From: Streptomyces flavofungini
Lineage (GTDB): Bacteria > Actinomycetota > Actinomycetes > Streptomycetales > Streptomycetaceae
Direction: 5' to 3'
Assembly: GCF_014650815.1 (NCBI RefSeq)
Contig: NZ_BMVR01000006.1
Coordinates: 363,912-427,911 of the forward strand
Length of the DNA stretch: 64,000 nt
Shown here: positions 57,256-64,000 of the stretch, piece after piece
Numbering within the stretch: position 1 is the stretch's first letter
Layout of the letters: each line of letters starts with the position of its first letter
The notes under the pieces: model-generated
Told to the model about the DNA's origin: nothing
The model's database searches: none
What the model saw: only the letters and a program-made list of their open reading frames with translations
Program-made: the position numbers and the translations under genes

Positions 57256-59265
57256 ATGGACCTGCGGAACCCGCTGACCGACGACCGTCCTTTTGCCCGC
57301 CCGTCACCCACCACCACCCTCAACCGACTGCTCCACGAGCAGACCCCCTTTGCCCGCCCGTCACCCACCACCACCTTCAACCGACTGCTCCACGAGCAGA
57401 CCCCTTTCGCTCTGCTGCGCCGCCGCACCCCCGGTCGTGCCCACGACACGGTGGAGGTGCTGCTCGGGCCGGTGGCGACGTACGAACACCTCGCCGACAT
57501 CCCCGAAGGCCTCGCCCTGATCCCCTTCCGGCAGATCAGGGAGCGCGGCTTCGACGTGACGGACGACGGCACGCCGCTCACGGTGCTCATGCCCGAGGAG
57601 ACCTACGAAGTGCCGCTCGCCGAGGCCCTGTCGGCGCTGCCCGACCACGCGGTGCGGGTGACGGACGGCGCCTTCGACGTGAGCGACGAGGCGTACGCGC
57701 GGACCGTCGGCCGGGTGCTGCGCGAGGAGATCGGCGGCGGCGAGGGCGCGAACTTCGTGATCCGGCGCACGTACCGGGGCGAGATCCCCGGGTTCGGGCG
57801 GGCCGACGCGCTGGCCCTGTTCCGCAGGCTTCTCGTGGGCGAGCGCGGGGCGTACTGGACGTTCGTCGTGCACACCGGCGGGCAGGGCGGGCGCACGCTG
57901 GTCGGGGCGAGCCCGGAGGCGCATGTGCGGATGTCCGGCGGGACGGTCGTGATGAACCCGATCAGCGGGACGTACCGCTATCCGCCCGAGGGCCCCACGC
58001 CCGACGACCTGCTCCGCTTCCTCGCCGACGGCAAGGAGACCGAGGAACTGTCGATGGTCGTCGACGAGGAGCTGAAGATGATGTGCACCGTCGGCGACCG
58101 CGGCGGGGTCGTCGTCGGGCCCCGGCTGAAGGAGATGGCCCACCTCGCGCACACCGAGTACGAGCTGCGGGGCCGCTCCTCGCTGGACGTGCGAGAGGTG
58201 CTGCGGGAGACGATGTTCGCGGCGACCGTCACCGGCTCGCCCGTGCAGAACGCGTGCCGGGTGATCCGGCGGCACGAGGCCGGTGGGCGCGGCTACTACG
58301 CGGGGGCGCTCGCACTGATCGGCCGGGACGCGGGCGGTGCGCAGACGTTGGACTCGCCGATCCTGATCCGCACCGCCGACATCGACGCGCGCGGCGGGCT
58401 CCGGGTGCCGGTCGGCGCGACGCTGGTGCGCGGCTCGGATCCGGCCGGGGAGGTCGCCGAGACGCACGCGAAGGCGGCCGGGGTGCTCGCCGCGCTCGGG
58501 GTGCGCCCCGCGCGGCCCCGGCACGAGAGCGCGCGGCCCGCGCTCGCCGACGACCCGCGGGTGCGGGCGGCCCTGGACGGGCGGCGGGCCGGGCTCGCCC
58601 CGTTCTGGCTGCGGATGCAGGAGCCGTCGGCGGAGCTGTCCGGGCACGCGCTCGTCGTCGACGGCGAGGACACGTTCACGGCGATGCTCGCGCATGTGCT
58701 GCGCTCGTCGGGCCTGGAGGTGTCGGTACGCCGCTACGACGAGCCGGGCCTCGCGGACGCGGCGCTGACGCACGCCGGGCCCGTCGTCCTCGGCCCCGGT
58801 CCGGGCGATCCGGCCGACTCCGGCGACCCGAAGATGCAGTTCCTGCGGGCGCTGGCCGCGGAGCTGATCCGCGGCCACCGGCACCCGGTGCTCGGCGTGT
58901 GCCTGGGCCATGAGCTGATCGCGGCCGAGCTGGGCCTGGAGATCGTCCGCAAGGAGGTGCCGTACCAGGGGGCGCAGACGACGATCGACCTGTTCGGGCG
59001 GGCGGAGACCGTCGGCTTCTACAACAGCTTCGTGGCGCGCTGCGACGAGGAGGCGGCGCTCGAACTGTCGGCGCACGGGATCGAGGTGAGCCGGGACCGG
59101 GCGAGCGGGGAGGTGCACGCGCTGCGCGGGCCCGGGGTCGCCGGGGTGCAGTTCCACCCGGAGTCGGTGCTGTCGCTGCGCGGGGCGGAGGTGGTGCGGG
59201 AGCTCCTCGGTCAGCTGCGGGGCGCGGCGGGCACCAGGACGTTCTCGGAGCGACGGCCCGCCTGA
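57256..59265 (+). CDS. Fused anthranilate synthase (TrpE-TrpG type) with N-terminal repeat
   Basis: Converts chorismate and Gln to anthranilate, first step of Trp synthesis. 669 residues: TrpE-like domain to about residue 430 (VMNPISGTYRYPPEG, ELSMVVDEELKMM, FAATVTGSPVQNACRVIRR), then a glutamine amidotransferase (VVLGPGPGDP, catalytic Cys in GVCLGHEL, VQFHPES). SD GAGAAGG. Residues 13-50 hold two tandem 19-aa copies, FARPSPTTTLNRLLHEQTP with one change, encoded by a 57-bp duplication not seen in the fold. Behind the trp attenuator; 3' end overlaps the dehydrogenase gene by 55 bp. Confidence 0.94.
   Translation: MDLRNPLTDDRPFARPSPTTTLNRLLHEQTPFARPSPTTTFNRLLHEQTPFALLRRRTPGRAHDTVEVLLGPVATYEHLADIPEGLALIPFRQIRERGFDVTDDGTPLTVLMPEETYEVPLAEALSALPDHAVRVTDGAFDVSDEAYARTVGRVLREEIGGGEGANFVIRRTYRGEIPGFGRADALALFRRLLVGERGAYWTFVVHTGGQGGRTLVGASPEAHVRMSGGTVVMNPISGTYRYPPEGPTPDDLLRFLADGKETEELSMVVDEELKMMCTVGDRGGVVVGPRLKEMAHLAHTEYELRGRSSLDVREVLRETMFAATVTGSPVQNACRVIRRHEAGGRGYYAGALALIGRDAGGAQTLDSPILIRTADIDARGGLRVPVGATLVRGSDPAGEVAETHAKAAGVLAALGVRPARPRHESARPALADDPRVRAALDGRRAGLAPFWLRMQEPSAELSGHALVVDGEDTFTAMLAHVLRSSGLEVSVRRYDEPGLADAALTHAGPVVLGPGPGDPADSGDPKMQFLRALAAELIRGHRHPVLGVCLGHELIAAELGLEIVRKEVPYQGAQTTIDLFGRAETVGFYNSFVARCDEEAALELSAHGIEVSRDRASGEVHALRGPGVAGVQFHPESVLSLRGAEVVRELLGQLRGAAGTRTFSERRPA
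57295..57408. repeat. 57-bp tandem duplication inside anthranilate synthase
   Basis: Two head-to-tail copies with a period of 57 bp (19 codons), one visible base difference (CTC to TTC, Leu to Phe). The near identity implies a recent event that kept the frame. Confidence 0.85.
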
Positions 59266-60215
59266 TAGTCGAGGACGTTCCGGACCGTGGCGTCGACGAT
59301 CTGGTTGACGGCGTCCACCGTGTAATACGCCTGGTGGGAGGTCACCACGACGTTCGGGAAGGTGACGAGGCGGGCCAGGGTGTCGTCCTCGACGGCCTCC
59401 AGGGACTTGTCGAGGAAGAAGAGCCCGGCCTCGGCCTCGTACACGTCGAGGCCGACACCGGTGAAGCGGCCCGCCCGCAGTTCGCTCACCAGGGCGTCGG
59501 TGTCGATGAGGCCGCCGCGGCTGGAGTTCACCAGGATCGCGTCGTCCTTCATCGCGCGCAGGGCGCTCGCGTCGATGAGGTGGTGGGTCGCGGAGAGCAG
59601 CGGTACGTGCAGGCTGATCAGGTCGGACTCGGCGAAGAGCTGCTCCTTGCCGACGTACTTCATGCCGAGCGCGACGCACTCGGGGTTCTCGGCGACGTCC
59701 CAGCCGAGGAGATTCATCCCGAAGCCGTGCGCGATCCGGGTGAAGGCCTCGCCGATCTTGCCGGTGCCGAGCACTCCGGCGGTGCGGCCGCGCAGGTCCC
59801 GGCCCATCAGGCCGTCGAGGCGGAAGTCGAAGTCGCGGGTGCGGTTGCTGGCGCGGACGATGCGGCGGTTGACGGCGGTCGCCAGGGTCCAGGCGAACTC
59901 CGCGACGGAGTACGGCGAGTAGTACGAGACGCGGGCGACCGTCAGGCCCAGGCGCTCGGCGACCTGGAGGTCGATGTTGTTGAAGCCGGTGGAGCGCTGG
60001 GCGATCATCTGGGTGCCGCCGGCGGCGAGGGTCTGCAGGACGCGGTTGTTCAGGCTGGCGTTCACGCTCGTCGAGATGATCTCGTACCCGGCGGCGATGG
60101 GGGCGGTGTCCTCGTTCAGGAAGACGTCCAGGCACCGGACGTCGTGGTGCGCCGCGAACGCCTTCTCGATGAGCGGCCGCTCATCCGCCTGAACCCCAAA
60201 AGCAAGGATCTCCAC
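59211..60215 (-). CDS. D-isomer-specific 2-hydroxyacid dehydrogenase (D-lactate type)
   Basis: 334 residues: substrate domain with RSTGFNNIDLQVAERLGL, the NAD-binding loop GVLGTGKIGEAFTRIAHGFG (GxGxxG), Arg in NSSRGGLIDTDALV, Glu in GLDVYEAEAG, and His in TSHQAYYTVDA. Order and spacing match LdhA-type D-lactate dehydrogenases. Substrate otherwise unknown. Its 3' end runs 55 bp into the anthranilate synthase coding end on the other strand. Confidence 0.94.
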   Translation of the reverse strand: MEILAFGVQADERPLIEKAFAAHHDVRCLDVFLNEDTAPIAAGYEIISTSVNASLNNRVLQTLAAGGTQMIAQRSTGFNNIDLQVAERLGLTVARVSYYSPYSVAEFAWTLATAVNRRIVRASNRTRDFDFRLDGLMGRDLRGRTAGVLGTGKIGEAFTRIAHGFGMNLLGWDVAENPECVALGMKYVGKEQLFAESDLISLHVPLLSATHHLIDASALRAMKDDAILVNSSRGGLIDTDALVSELRAGRFTGVGLDVYEAEAGLFFLDKSLEAVEDDTLARLVTFPNVVVTSHQAYYTVDAVNQIVDATVRNVLDYQAGRRSENVLVPAAPRS

Positions 60216-60282
60216 GCCGACTCCCGCTCTCGCGTACGTTGCCCCCGCCGCCGCCGAATATACGGTCCCCTCGGCCCGCCCG

Positions 60283-60297
60283 CCGCCCGACGGGCGG
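60283..60297 (-). terminator. GC hairpin after pfkA
   Basis: CCGCCCG-A-CGGGCGG sits 13 bp after the pfkA stop on the minus strand, with an outer GC-rich CCGCCGCCG/CGGCGGCGG arm pair. Small but plausible. Confidence 0.5.
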
Positions 60298-60309
60298 TCG
60301 GCGGCGGGG

Positions 60310-61338
60310 TCAGCCGAAGAAGACGCTTACTTCCTTGTAGAGGGTGGGGTCCACCGTCTTGAGTTTGGCGGTCGCGTCGGCGATGGGGACGCGGACGATG
60401 TCCGTGCCCTGGAGGGCGACCATCTTGCCGAAGTCGCCGTCGCGGACCGCGTCGATGGCGTGCAGGCCGAAGCGGGTGGCGAGCCAGCGGTCGAAGGCGC
60501 TCGGCGTCCCGCCGCGCTGGACGTGCCCGAGGACCGTGGTGCGGGCCTCCTTGCCGGTGCGCTTCTCGATCTCCTTGGACAGCCACTCGCCCACGCCGGA
60601 GAGCCGCACGTGCCCGAACGAGTCGAGGGTGCCGTCCTTGAGGACCATCTCGCCGTCCTGGGGCATGGCGCCCTCGGCGACGACGACGATCGGCGCGTAC
60701 GAGGCCTTGAAGCGCGAGGTCACCCAGGCGCACACCTGGTCGACGTCGAAGCGCTGCTCGGGGATGAGGATGACGTTGGCGCCGCCCGCGAGCCCGGAGT
60801 GCAGCGCGATCCACCCGGCGTGGCGGCCCATGACCTCGACGACGAGGACGCGCATGTGCGACTCGGCGGTGGTGTGGAGGCGGTCGATGGCCTCCGTGGC
60901 GATGCCGACGGCCGTGTCGAAGCCGAAGGTGTAGTCCGTGGCGGACAGGTCGTTGTCGATGGTCTTCGGTACGCCGACGACGTTGATGCCGTACTCGTCG
61001 GTGAGGCGGGCCGCGACCCCGAGGGTGTCCTCGCCGCCGATCGCGATCAGCGCCTCGACCTCGTACTTGGCGAGGTTCTCCTTGATGCGCCGGATGCCGT
61101 TCTCGGCCTTGAGGGGGTTGGTCCGCGAGGAGCCGAGGATGGTGCCGCCGCGCGGCAGGATGCCGCGGACGGCCGGGATGTCGAGCTGGACGGTGTCGCC
61201 TTCGAGCGGTCCGCGCCAGCCGTCGCGGAAGCCGATGAAGTCGTACGCGTACTCCTGCACGCCCTTGCGGACGATGCCCCGGATGACGGCATTGAGTCCG
61301 GGGCAGTCGCCGCCTCCGGTCAGAACTCCGACCCGCAT
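60310..61338 (-). CDS. pfkA: Phosphofructokinase with PPi-type active-site residues
   Basis: Phosphorylates fructose 6-phosphate. 342 residues: VGVLTGGGDCPGLNAVIRGI, PRGGTILGSSRTNP, PKTIDNDLSATDYTFGFDTA with catalytic Asp, MGRHAGWIALHSGLAGGANV, and LGHVQRGGTPSAFDRWLATR. The nucleotide loop reads GGEDTLG with Asp104, and PKTIDND has Lys125; Asp at 104 and Lys at 124/125 characterise PPi-dependent PFKs, while ATP enzymes have Gly104. SD GAAGGGA. The donor is inferred only. Confidence 0.94.
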   Translation of the reverse strand: MRVGVLTGGGDCPGLNAVIRGIVRKGVQEYAYDFIGFRDGWRGPLEGDTVQLDIPAVRGILPRGGTILGSSRTNPLKAENGIRRIKENLAKYEVEALIAIGGEDTLGVAARLTDEYGINVVGVPKTIDNDLSATDYTFGFDTAVGIATEAIDRLHTTAESHMRVLVVEVMGRHAGWIALHSGLAGGANVILIPEQRFDVDQVCAWVTSRFKASYAPIVVVAEGAMPQDGEMVLKDGTLDSFGHVRLSGVGEWLSKEIEKRTGKEARTTVLGHVQRGGTPSAFDRWLATRFGLHAIDAVRDGDFGKMVALQGTDIVRVPIADATAKLKTVDPTLYKEVSVFFG

Positions 61339-61494
61339 GGAAATGTCCCTTCGCCGCGATTGCGCTGACGCGGGCCACGCTAATGGTGATCCGCGTCACT
61401 TCGGCATGGGGCGAACCGTGAATTCCGGGGCGTGCTGCGGGAGTTGCGGTGTAGAGGGGGGCTCCGGTTCACCCGAAGGAGGTCACCCGGCGGG

Positions 61495-62214
61495 TCAGGT
61501 CCCGGTGGACTCGTCGGTGTCGAGGCCGCGTTCGATCGCGTACCGCACCAGCTCCACCCTGTTGTGCAGTTGGAGCTTGCCGAGGGTGTTCTGGACGTGG
61601 TTCTGCACCGTGCGGTGCGAGATGACCAGGCGTTCGGCGATCTGCTTGTAGCTGAGGCCTTTGGCGACCAGGCGCAGGACCTCGGTCTCGCGGTCGGTGA
61701 GGCGCGGCGCCCCCGGCTCGTCGGGGGTGGCGGGCGCGGGCTCGGAGGCAAGGCGCCGGAACTCGCCGAGGACCAGGCCCGCGAGGCCGGGCGTGAACAC
61801 GGCGTCGCCGACGGCGGTGCGGCCCACGGCGTCGATCAGCTCGGCGGTGGACGCGGACTTCAGGAGATACCCGGTGGCGCCGGACTTGACCGCCTCCAGG
61901 ACGTCGGCGTGCTCGCCGCTGGCCGACAGGACGAGGACGCGCAGTGCGGGGTTGGCGCCGACGAGTTCCTTGCAGACCTGCACGCCGGGCTTCAGCGGCA
62001 GGTTCAGGTCGAGGACGAGGACGTCGGGTGCGGCGGCCTGGGCGCGGCGCACGGCCTGTTCGCCGTCGCCCGCGGTCGCCACCACGTCGAAGCCGGACTC
62101 GGCCAGGTCCCGCGCGACGGCGTCGCGCCACATCGGGTGGTCGTCGACGACCATGACCTTGACCGGCGCCGCACCCGCCCCGGGCTCCACGTGCTGCTCC
62201 TGCTGACCGCTCAT
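61495..62214 (-). CDS. macR: NarL/LuxR-type response regulator (MacR-like)
   Basis: 239 residues. Receiver: VKVMVVDDHPMWRDAVARDL (Asp pair), phospho-Asp in VLVLDLNLPLKPGVQ, Lys in GYLLKSAS. LuxR HTH: APRLTDRETEVLRLVAKGLS and YKQIAERLVISHRTVQNHVQ. The ATG overlaps the kinase stop (ATGA). Position downstream of the pfkA-aroH-trpE region fits MacRS of Streptomyces, which affects aerial growth and antibiotic formation; the equivalence is by context. Confidence 0.93.
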   Translation of the reverse strand: MSGQQEQHVEPGAGAAPVKVMVVDDHPMWRDAVARDLAESGFDVVATAGDGEQAVRRAQAAAPDVLVLDLNLPLKPGVQVCKELVGANPALRVLVLSASGEHADVLEAVKSGATGYLLKSASTAELIDAVGRTAVGDAVFTPGLAGLVLGEFRRLASEPAPATPDEPGAPRLTDRETEVLRLVAKGLSYKQIAERLVISHRTVQNHVQNTLGKLQLHNRVELVRYAIERGLDTDESTGT

Positions 62215-63476
62215 CGCTCCGACTCCGCCTTCCCCCGTACGTCCCGCGCGGCGCGCGGCACTCTCAGTTCCACTTCCGTGCCCTGGCCCGGCACCGAGAT
62301 CAGCTCGGCCGTGCCCCCGATGTCCCGCAGCCGCCCCCGGATGGACAGCGCGACACCGAGCCGCCCCTCCCCCTCGGCCTGGGCGAGCCGCCCCTCCGGG
62401 ATGCCGGGGCCGTCGTCGCGCACCGTCACGATGACGGCGTCGGGCTCGTCCTCGACCAGGATCCAGGCGCGGGCGTCCGCGCCGACGTGCTTGCGGACAT
62501 TGTCCAGGGCGGCGCCGACCGCGGCGGTCAGTTCCCGGGCCGCGTGCGGCGGGAGCGGCACCGCGGCGCCGGGCTCCGACAGGGTCACCTTCGACCCGGC
62601 GAAGGGCGCGAGGAGCAGGCGCAGGTCGCGGGGCGTCCCGTCGGTTGCCCCGGCACCGTCCGCGCCGGGTTCCGCGGCTTCGTCTGGTTCCTCGACGAGC
62701 CGGACGACGGCGCCCTGGGAGGCGTCCTCCGAGGCGTACGAGATGGGGATCAGGCCGCCGGCGACCAGGGTGCGCAGGGCGACCTCCTGTTCGCCCGCCA
62801 TCCGGCCGAGCTCGGCCGCCTCGCCGCCGATGGCGGTGCCGCGGCGCTGCACCATGGCCAGGACCTGGAGCACGCTGTCGTGGATGTCGCGGGCGAGCCG
62901 CTCGCGCTCGCGGGTCGCGGCCTCGATCTCCAGGGCGCGGGCGAGGGTGCGCTCCGAGGCGCGGGCGACCTCCACGACGTAGCCGATGGCGATGGAGGCG
63001 ATGCAGACGAGCAGGACGTTGTGGAGGGTGTCGCGGCTGAACGCGCCGCGCTGCACGACGTTCGCGACGCCCACGAGCATCGAGGCGAAGGCCGCCCACC
63101 GCCAGCCGCCCTTGATCGCGAAGGCGAGCACGGAACCGGCCGTCCATATGGACGGCAGCGTCGGCCCGCCGTCGACGACCCGCCAGTGCTCGACCGCGAC
63201 GGGCGTGAGCAGGATGCCGGTGAGCGCGACCGCGAGGTCGACGGCGAGGAAGCGCTTGGTGCAGCTCGCGGCGCCGGAGACCTTGGGGACGGTGGCTAGG
63301 GTCCAGGCGGCGAGCACGGCGTAGTAGCCGATGGCGAGCCAGGGGCGGGAGAACGTCTCGTACGCGGCGACGAAGAGGCCGATGGCGTACAGCATGGTCA
63401 GCACGCGGTAGGCGGTCAGAGCACGCCACAGCGGCTGCTCGACCGACATCCTCATGACCTTTTCGCGCCGTGCCAA
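62211..63476 (-). CDS. macS: MacS-family sensor histidine kinase
   Basis: 421 residues from the TTG at 63476 (SD AAAGGGGGGG); ATG 63455 and 63449 are alternatives. N-terminal DUF5931-type membrane region with about five helices (YRVLTMLYAIGLFVAAYETF, WLAIGYYAVLAAWTLATV). HisKA_3 site RERERLARDIHDSVLQVLAM (His) and HATPase: ALDNVRKHVGAD, VIVTVRDDGPGIPEGRLAQA. It pairs with the response regulator by 4-bp overlap. The signal is unknown. Confidence 0.93.
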   Translation of the reverse strand: MARREKVMRMSVEQPLWRALTAYRVLTMLYAIGLFVAAYETFSRPWLAIGYYAVLAAWTLATVPKVSGAASCTKRFLAVDLAVALTGILLTPVAVEHWRVVDGGPTLPSIWTAGSVLAFAIKGGWRWAAFASMLVGVANVVQRGAFSRDTLHNVLLVCIASIAIGYVVEVARASERTLARALEIEAATRERERLARDIHDSVLQVLAMVQRRGTAIGGEAAELGRMAGEQEVALRTLVAGGLIPISYASEDASQGAVVRLVEEPDEAAEPGADGAGATDGTPRDLRLLLAPFAGSKVTLSEPGAAVPLPPHAARELTAAVGAALDNVRKHVGADARAWILVEDEPDAVIVTVRDDGPGIPEGRLAQAEGEGRLGVALSIRGRLRDIGGTAELISVPGQGTEVELRVPRAARDVRGKAESER

Positions 63477-63624
63477 TGCCCCCCCTTTGCGCCTGGACCG
63501 GCGCCGCTCTCGCGGAGCCGGTTGCTCGCCGTCGGGGTCCCTCAATCGATGGTCGCGGTGTTCATCGCATTGAAGACGGCCCCCTGGGACGCCTGCCACG
63601 TCCCCCCTCTTGCACCGGACGCAG

Positions 63625-64000
63625 TCAGCGGCCGGACCGTTCCCCGCCGGTCCGGGCGACGTCCTTGGCCGGGGCGCCCTTGGCGGTCCCCTTGGCCGCG
63701 TCCTTCGCCGCCTCCTTGGCGGCTTCCTTCGCGGCTTCCTTCTCCGCCTTCGCCGCCTCGCTGAGCTGACGCTTCGCGGCGGTCGCGTAGATGTCGACGT
63801 ACTCCTGGCCGGAGAGCTTCATGATCTCGTACATGACCTCGTCGGTCACGGCCCGCAGGACGAAACGATCGTGCTCCATGCCCTGGTAGCGGCTGAAGTC
63901 CAGGGGCTTGCCGATGCGGATGCCGGGCCGCATCAGCTTCGGCATCACCTTGCCCGGCGGCTGGATCTTCTCGGTGTCGATCATCGCGACGGGGATCACG
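63625..64000 (-). CDS. PlsC-type 1-acylglycerol-3-phosphate acyltransferase, C-terminal part (5' end outside)
   Basis: The visible 125 residues read VIPVAMIDTEKIQPPG and RIGKPLDFSRYQGMEHDRFV, the C-terminal part of LPLAT/PlsC acyltransferases; the catalytic HX4D lies upstream of the window. The tail is Lys/Ala/Glu-rich (AAKEAAKEAAKDAAKGTAKG), like membrane-associated basic tails in actinobacterial homologues. Likely phospholipid synthesis. Confidence 0.85.
   Translation of the reverse strand, partial: VIPVAMIDTEKIQPPGKVMPKLMRPGIRIGKPLDFSRYQGMEHDRFVLRAVTDEVMYEIMKLSGQEYVDIYATAAKRQLSEAAKAEKEAAKEAAKEAAKDAAKGTAKGAPAKDVARTGGERSGR

Noticed and set aside
61495..63429. A 644-codon fusion of a kinase-like part and the response regulator
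   Set aside because: The first 400 codons are the histidine kinase gene in the wrong frame; the regulator starts at 62214.
1..64000. Mobile element, phage or recent transfer island
   Set aside because: No transposase, integrase, tRNA-bounded repeat or GC shift is visible; gene order is that of the conserved dcw region.

Overview
The window is about 70% G+C with strong G/C bias at third codon positions, many GTG (and some TTG) starts and dense 4-bp stop/start overlaps. Its gene order is that of the division and cell-wall (dcw) region of a Streptomyces-type actinobacterial chromosome: Lys/Ala-rich DksA-like protein, IleRS with a T-box, DivIVA-YggT-SepF-YggS-PgeF-FtsZ-FtsQ-MurG-FtsW-MurD-MraY-MurF-MurE-FtsI-FtsL-RsmH. 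Everything looks chromosomal. I see no insertion sequence, prophage, CRISPR array, tRNA or rRNA.

Layout. 1-3.3 kb (minus): end of a GNAT acetyltransferase, RluA-family pseudouridine synthase, lspA and a TraR/DksA protein with a histone-like tail. 3.6-7.3 kb (plus): a DUF1059 protein and ileS behind a T-box. 7.7-25.7 kb (minus): divIVA back to rsmH, i.e. lipid I/II synthesis (murE, murF, mraY, murD, murG), septal synthesis (ftsW, ftsI), divisome (ftsL, ftsQ, ftsZ, sepF) and polar growth (divIVA). 26.2-31.9 kb (plus): beta-carbonic anhydrase, then a MoxR/DUF58/transglutaminase operon. 32.2-34.5 kb (minus): DUF3040, methyltransferase and HEPN genes. 34.7-38.3 kb (plus): a TetR-controlled degenerate ABC ATPase and a YhgE/Pip membrane protein. 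38.7-41.0 kb (plus): DUF4126 protein and a CrtI-like oxidoreductase. 41.3-45.8 kb (minus): membrane protein, metF, thiE, Rv2175c-like protein and a ferredoxin-reductase-type flavoprotein. 45.9-48.3 kb (plus): TPP riboswitch and thiO-thiS-thiG. 48.4-52.1 kb (plus): PASTA Ser/Thr kinase, endonuclease-IV-like protein and a His-rich DUF4396 protein behind a CsoR-like operator. 52.2-55.3 kb: molybdopterin oxidoreductase, bfr, bfd with an iron box, and class II DAHP synthase. 55.5-59.3 kb: SRPBCC protein/TetR divergent pair, then a trp attenuator and fused anthranilate synthase. 59.2-64.0 kb (minus): 2-hydroxyacid dehydrogenase, pfkA, MacR/MacS-type two-component system and the 3' end of an acyltransferase.

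Most interesting signals: (1) three overlapping 9-codon mini-cistrons that bridge rsmH and ftsL, and a similar 36-codon one between the DUF58 and transglutaminase genes; (2) an IleRS whose class I signature reads GAHH instead of HxGH, the swapped form linked to mupirocin hyper-resistance; (3) a CsoR-like operator filling the promoter spacer of a His-rich DUF4396 gene; (4) a perfect 21-bp palindrome over the apparent leaderless promoter of DAHP synthase; (5) a 57-bp in-frame duplication in the attenuator-controlled anthranilate synthase; (6) PPi-type residues in the phosphofructokinase; and (7) at least ten starts with a TANNNT-like hexamer 6-7 nt upstream, as expected of leaderless mRNAs.
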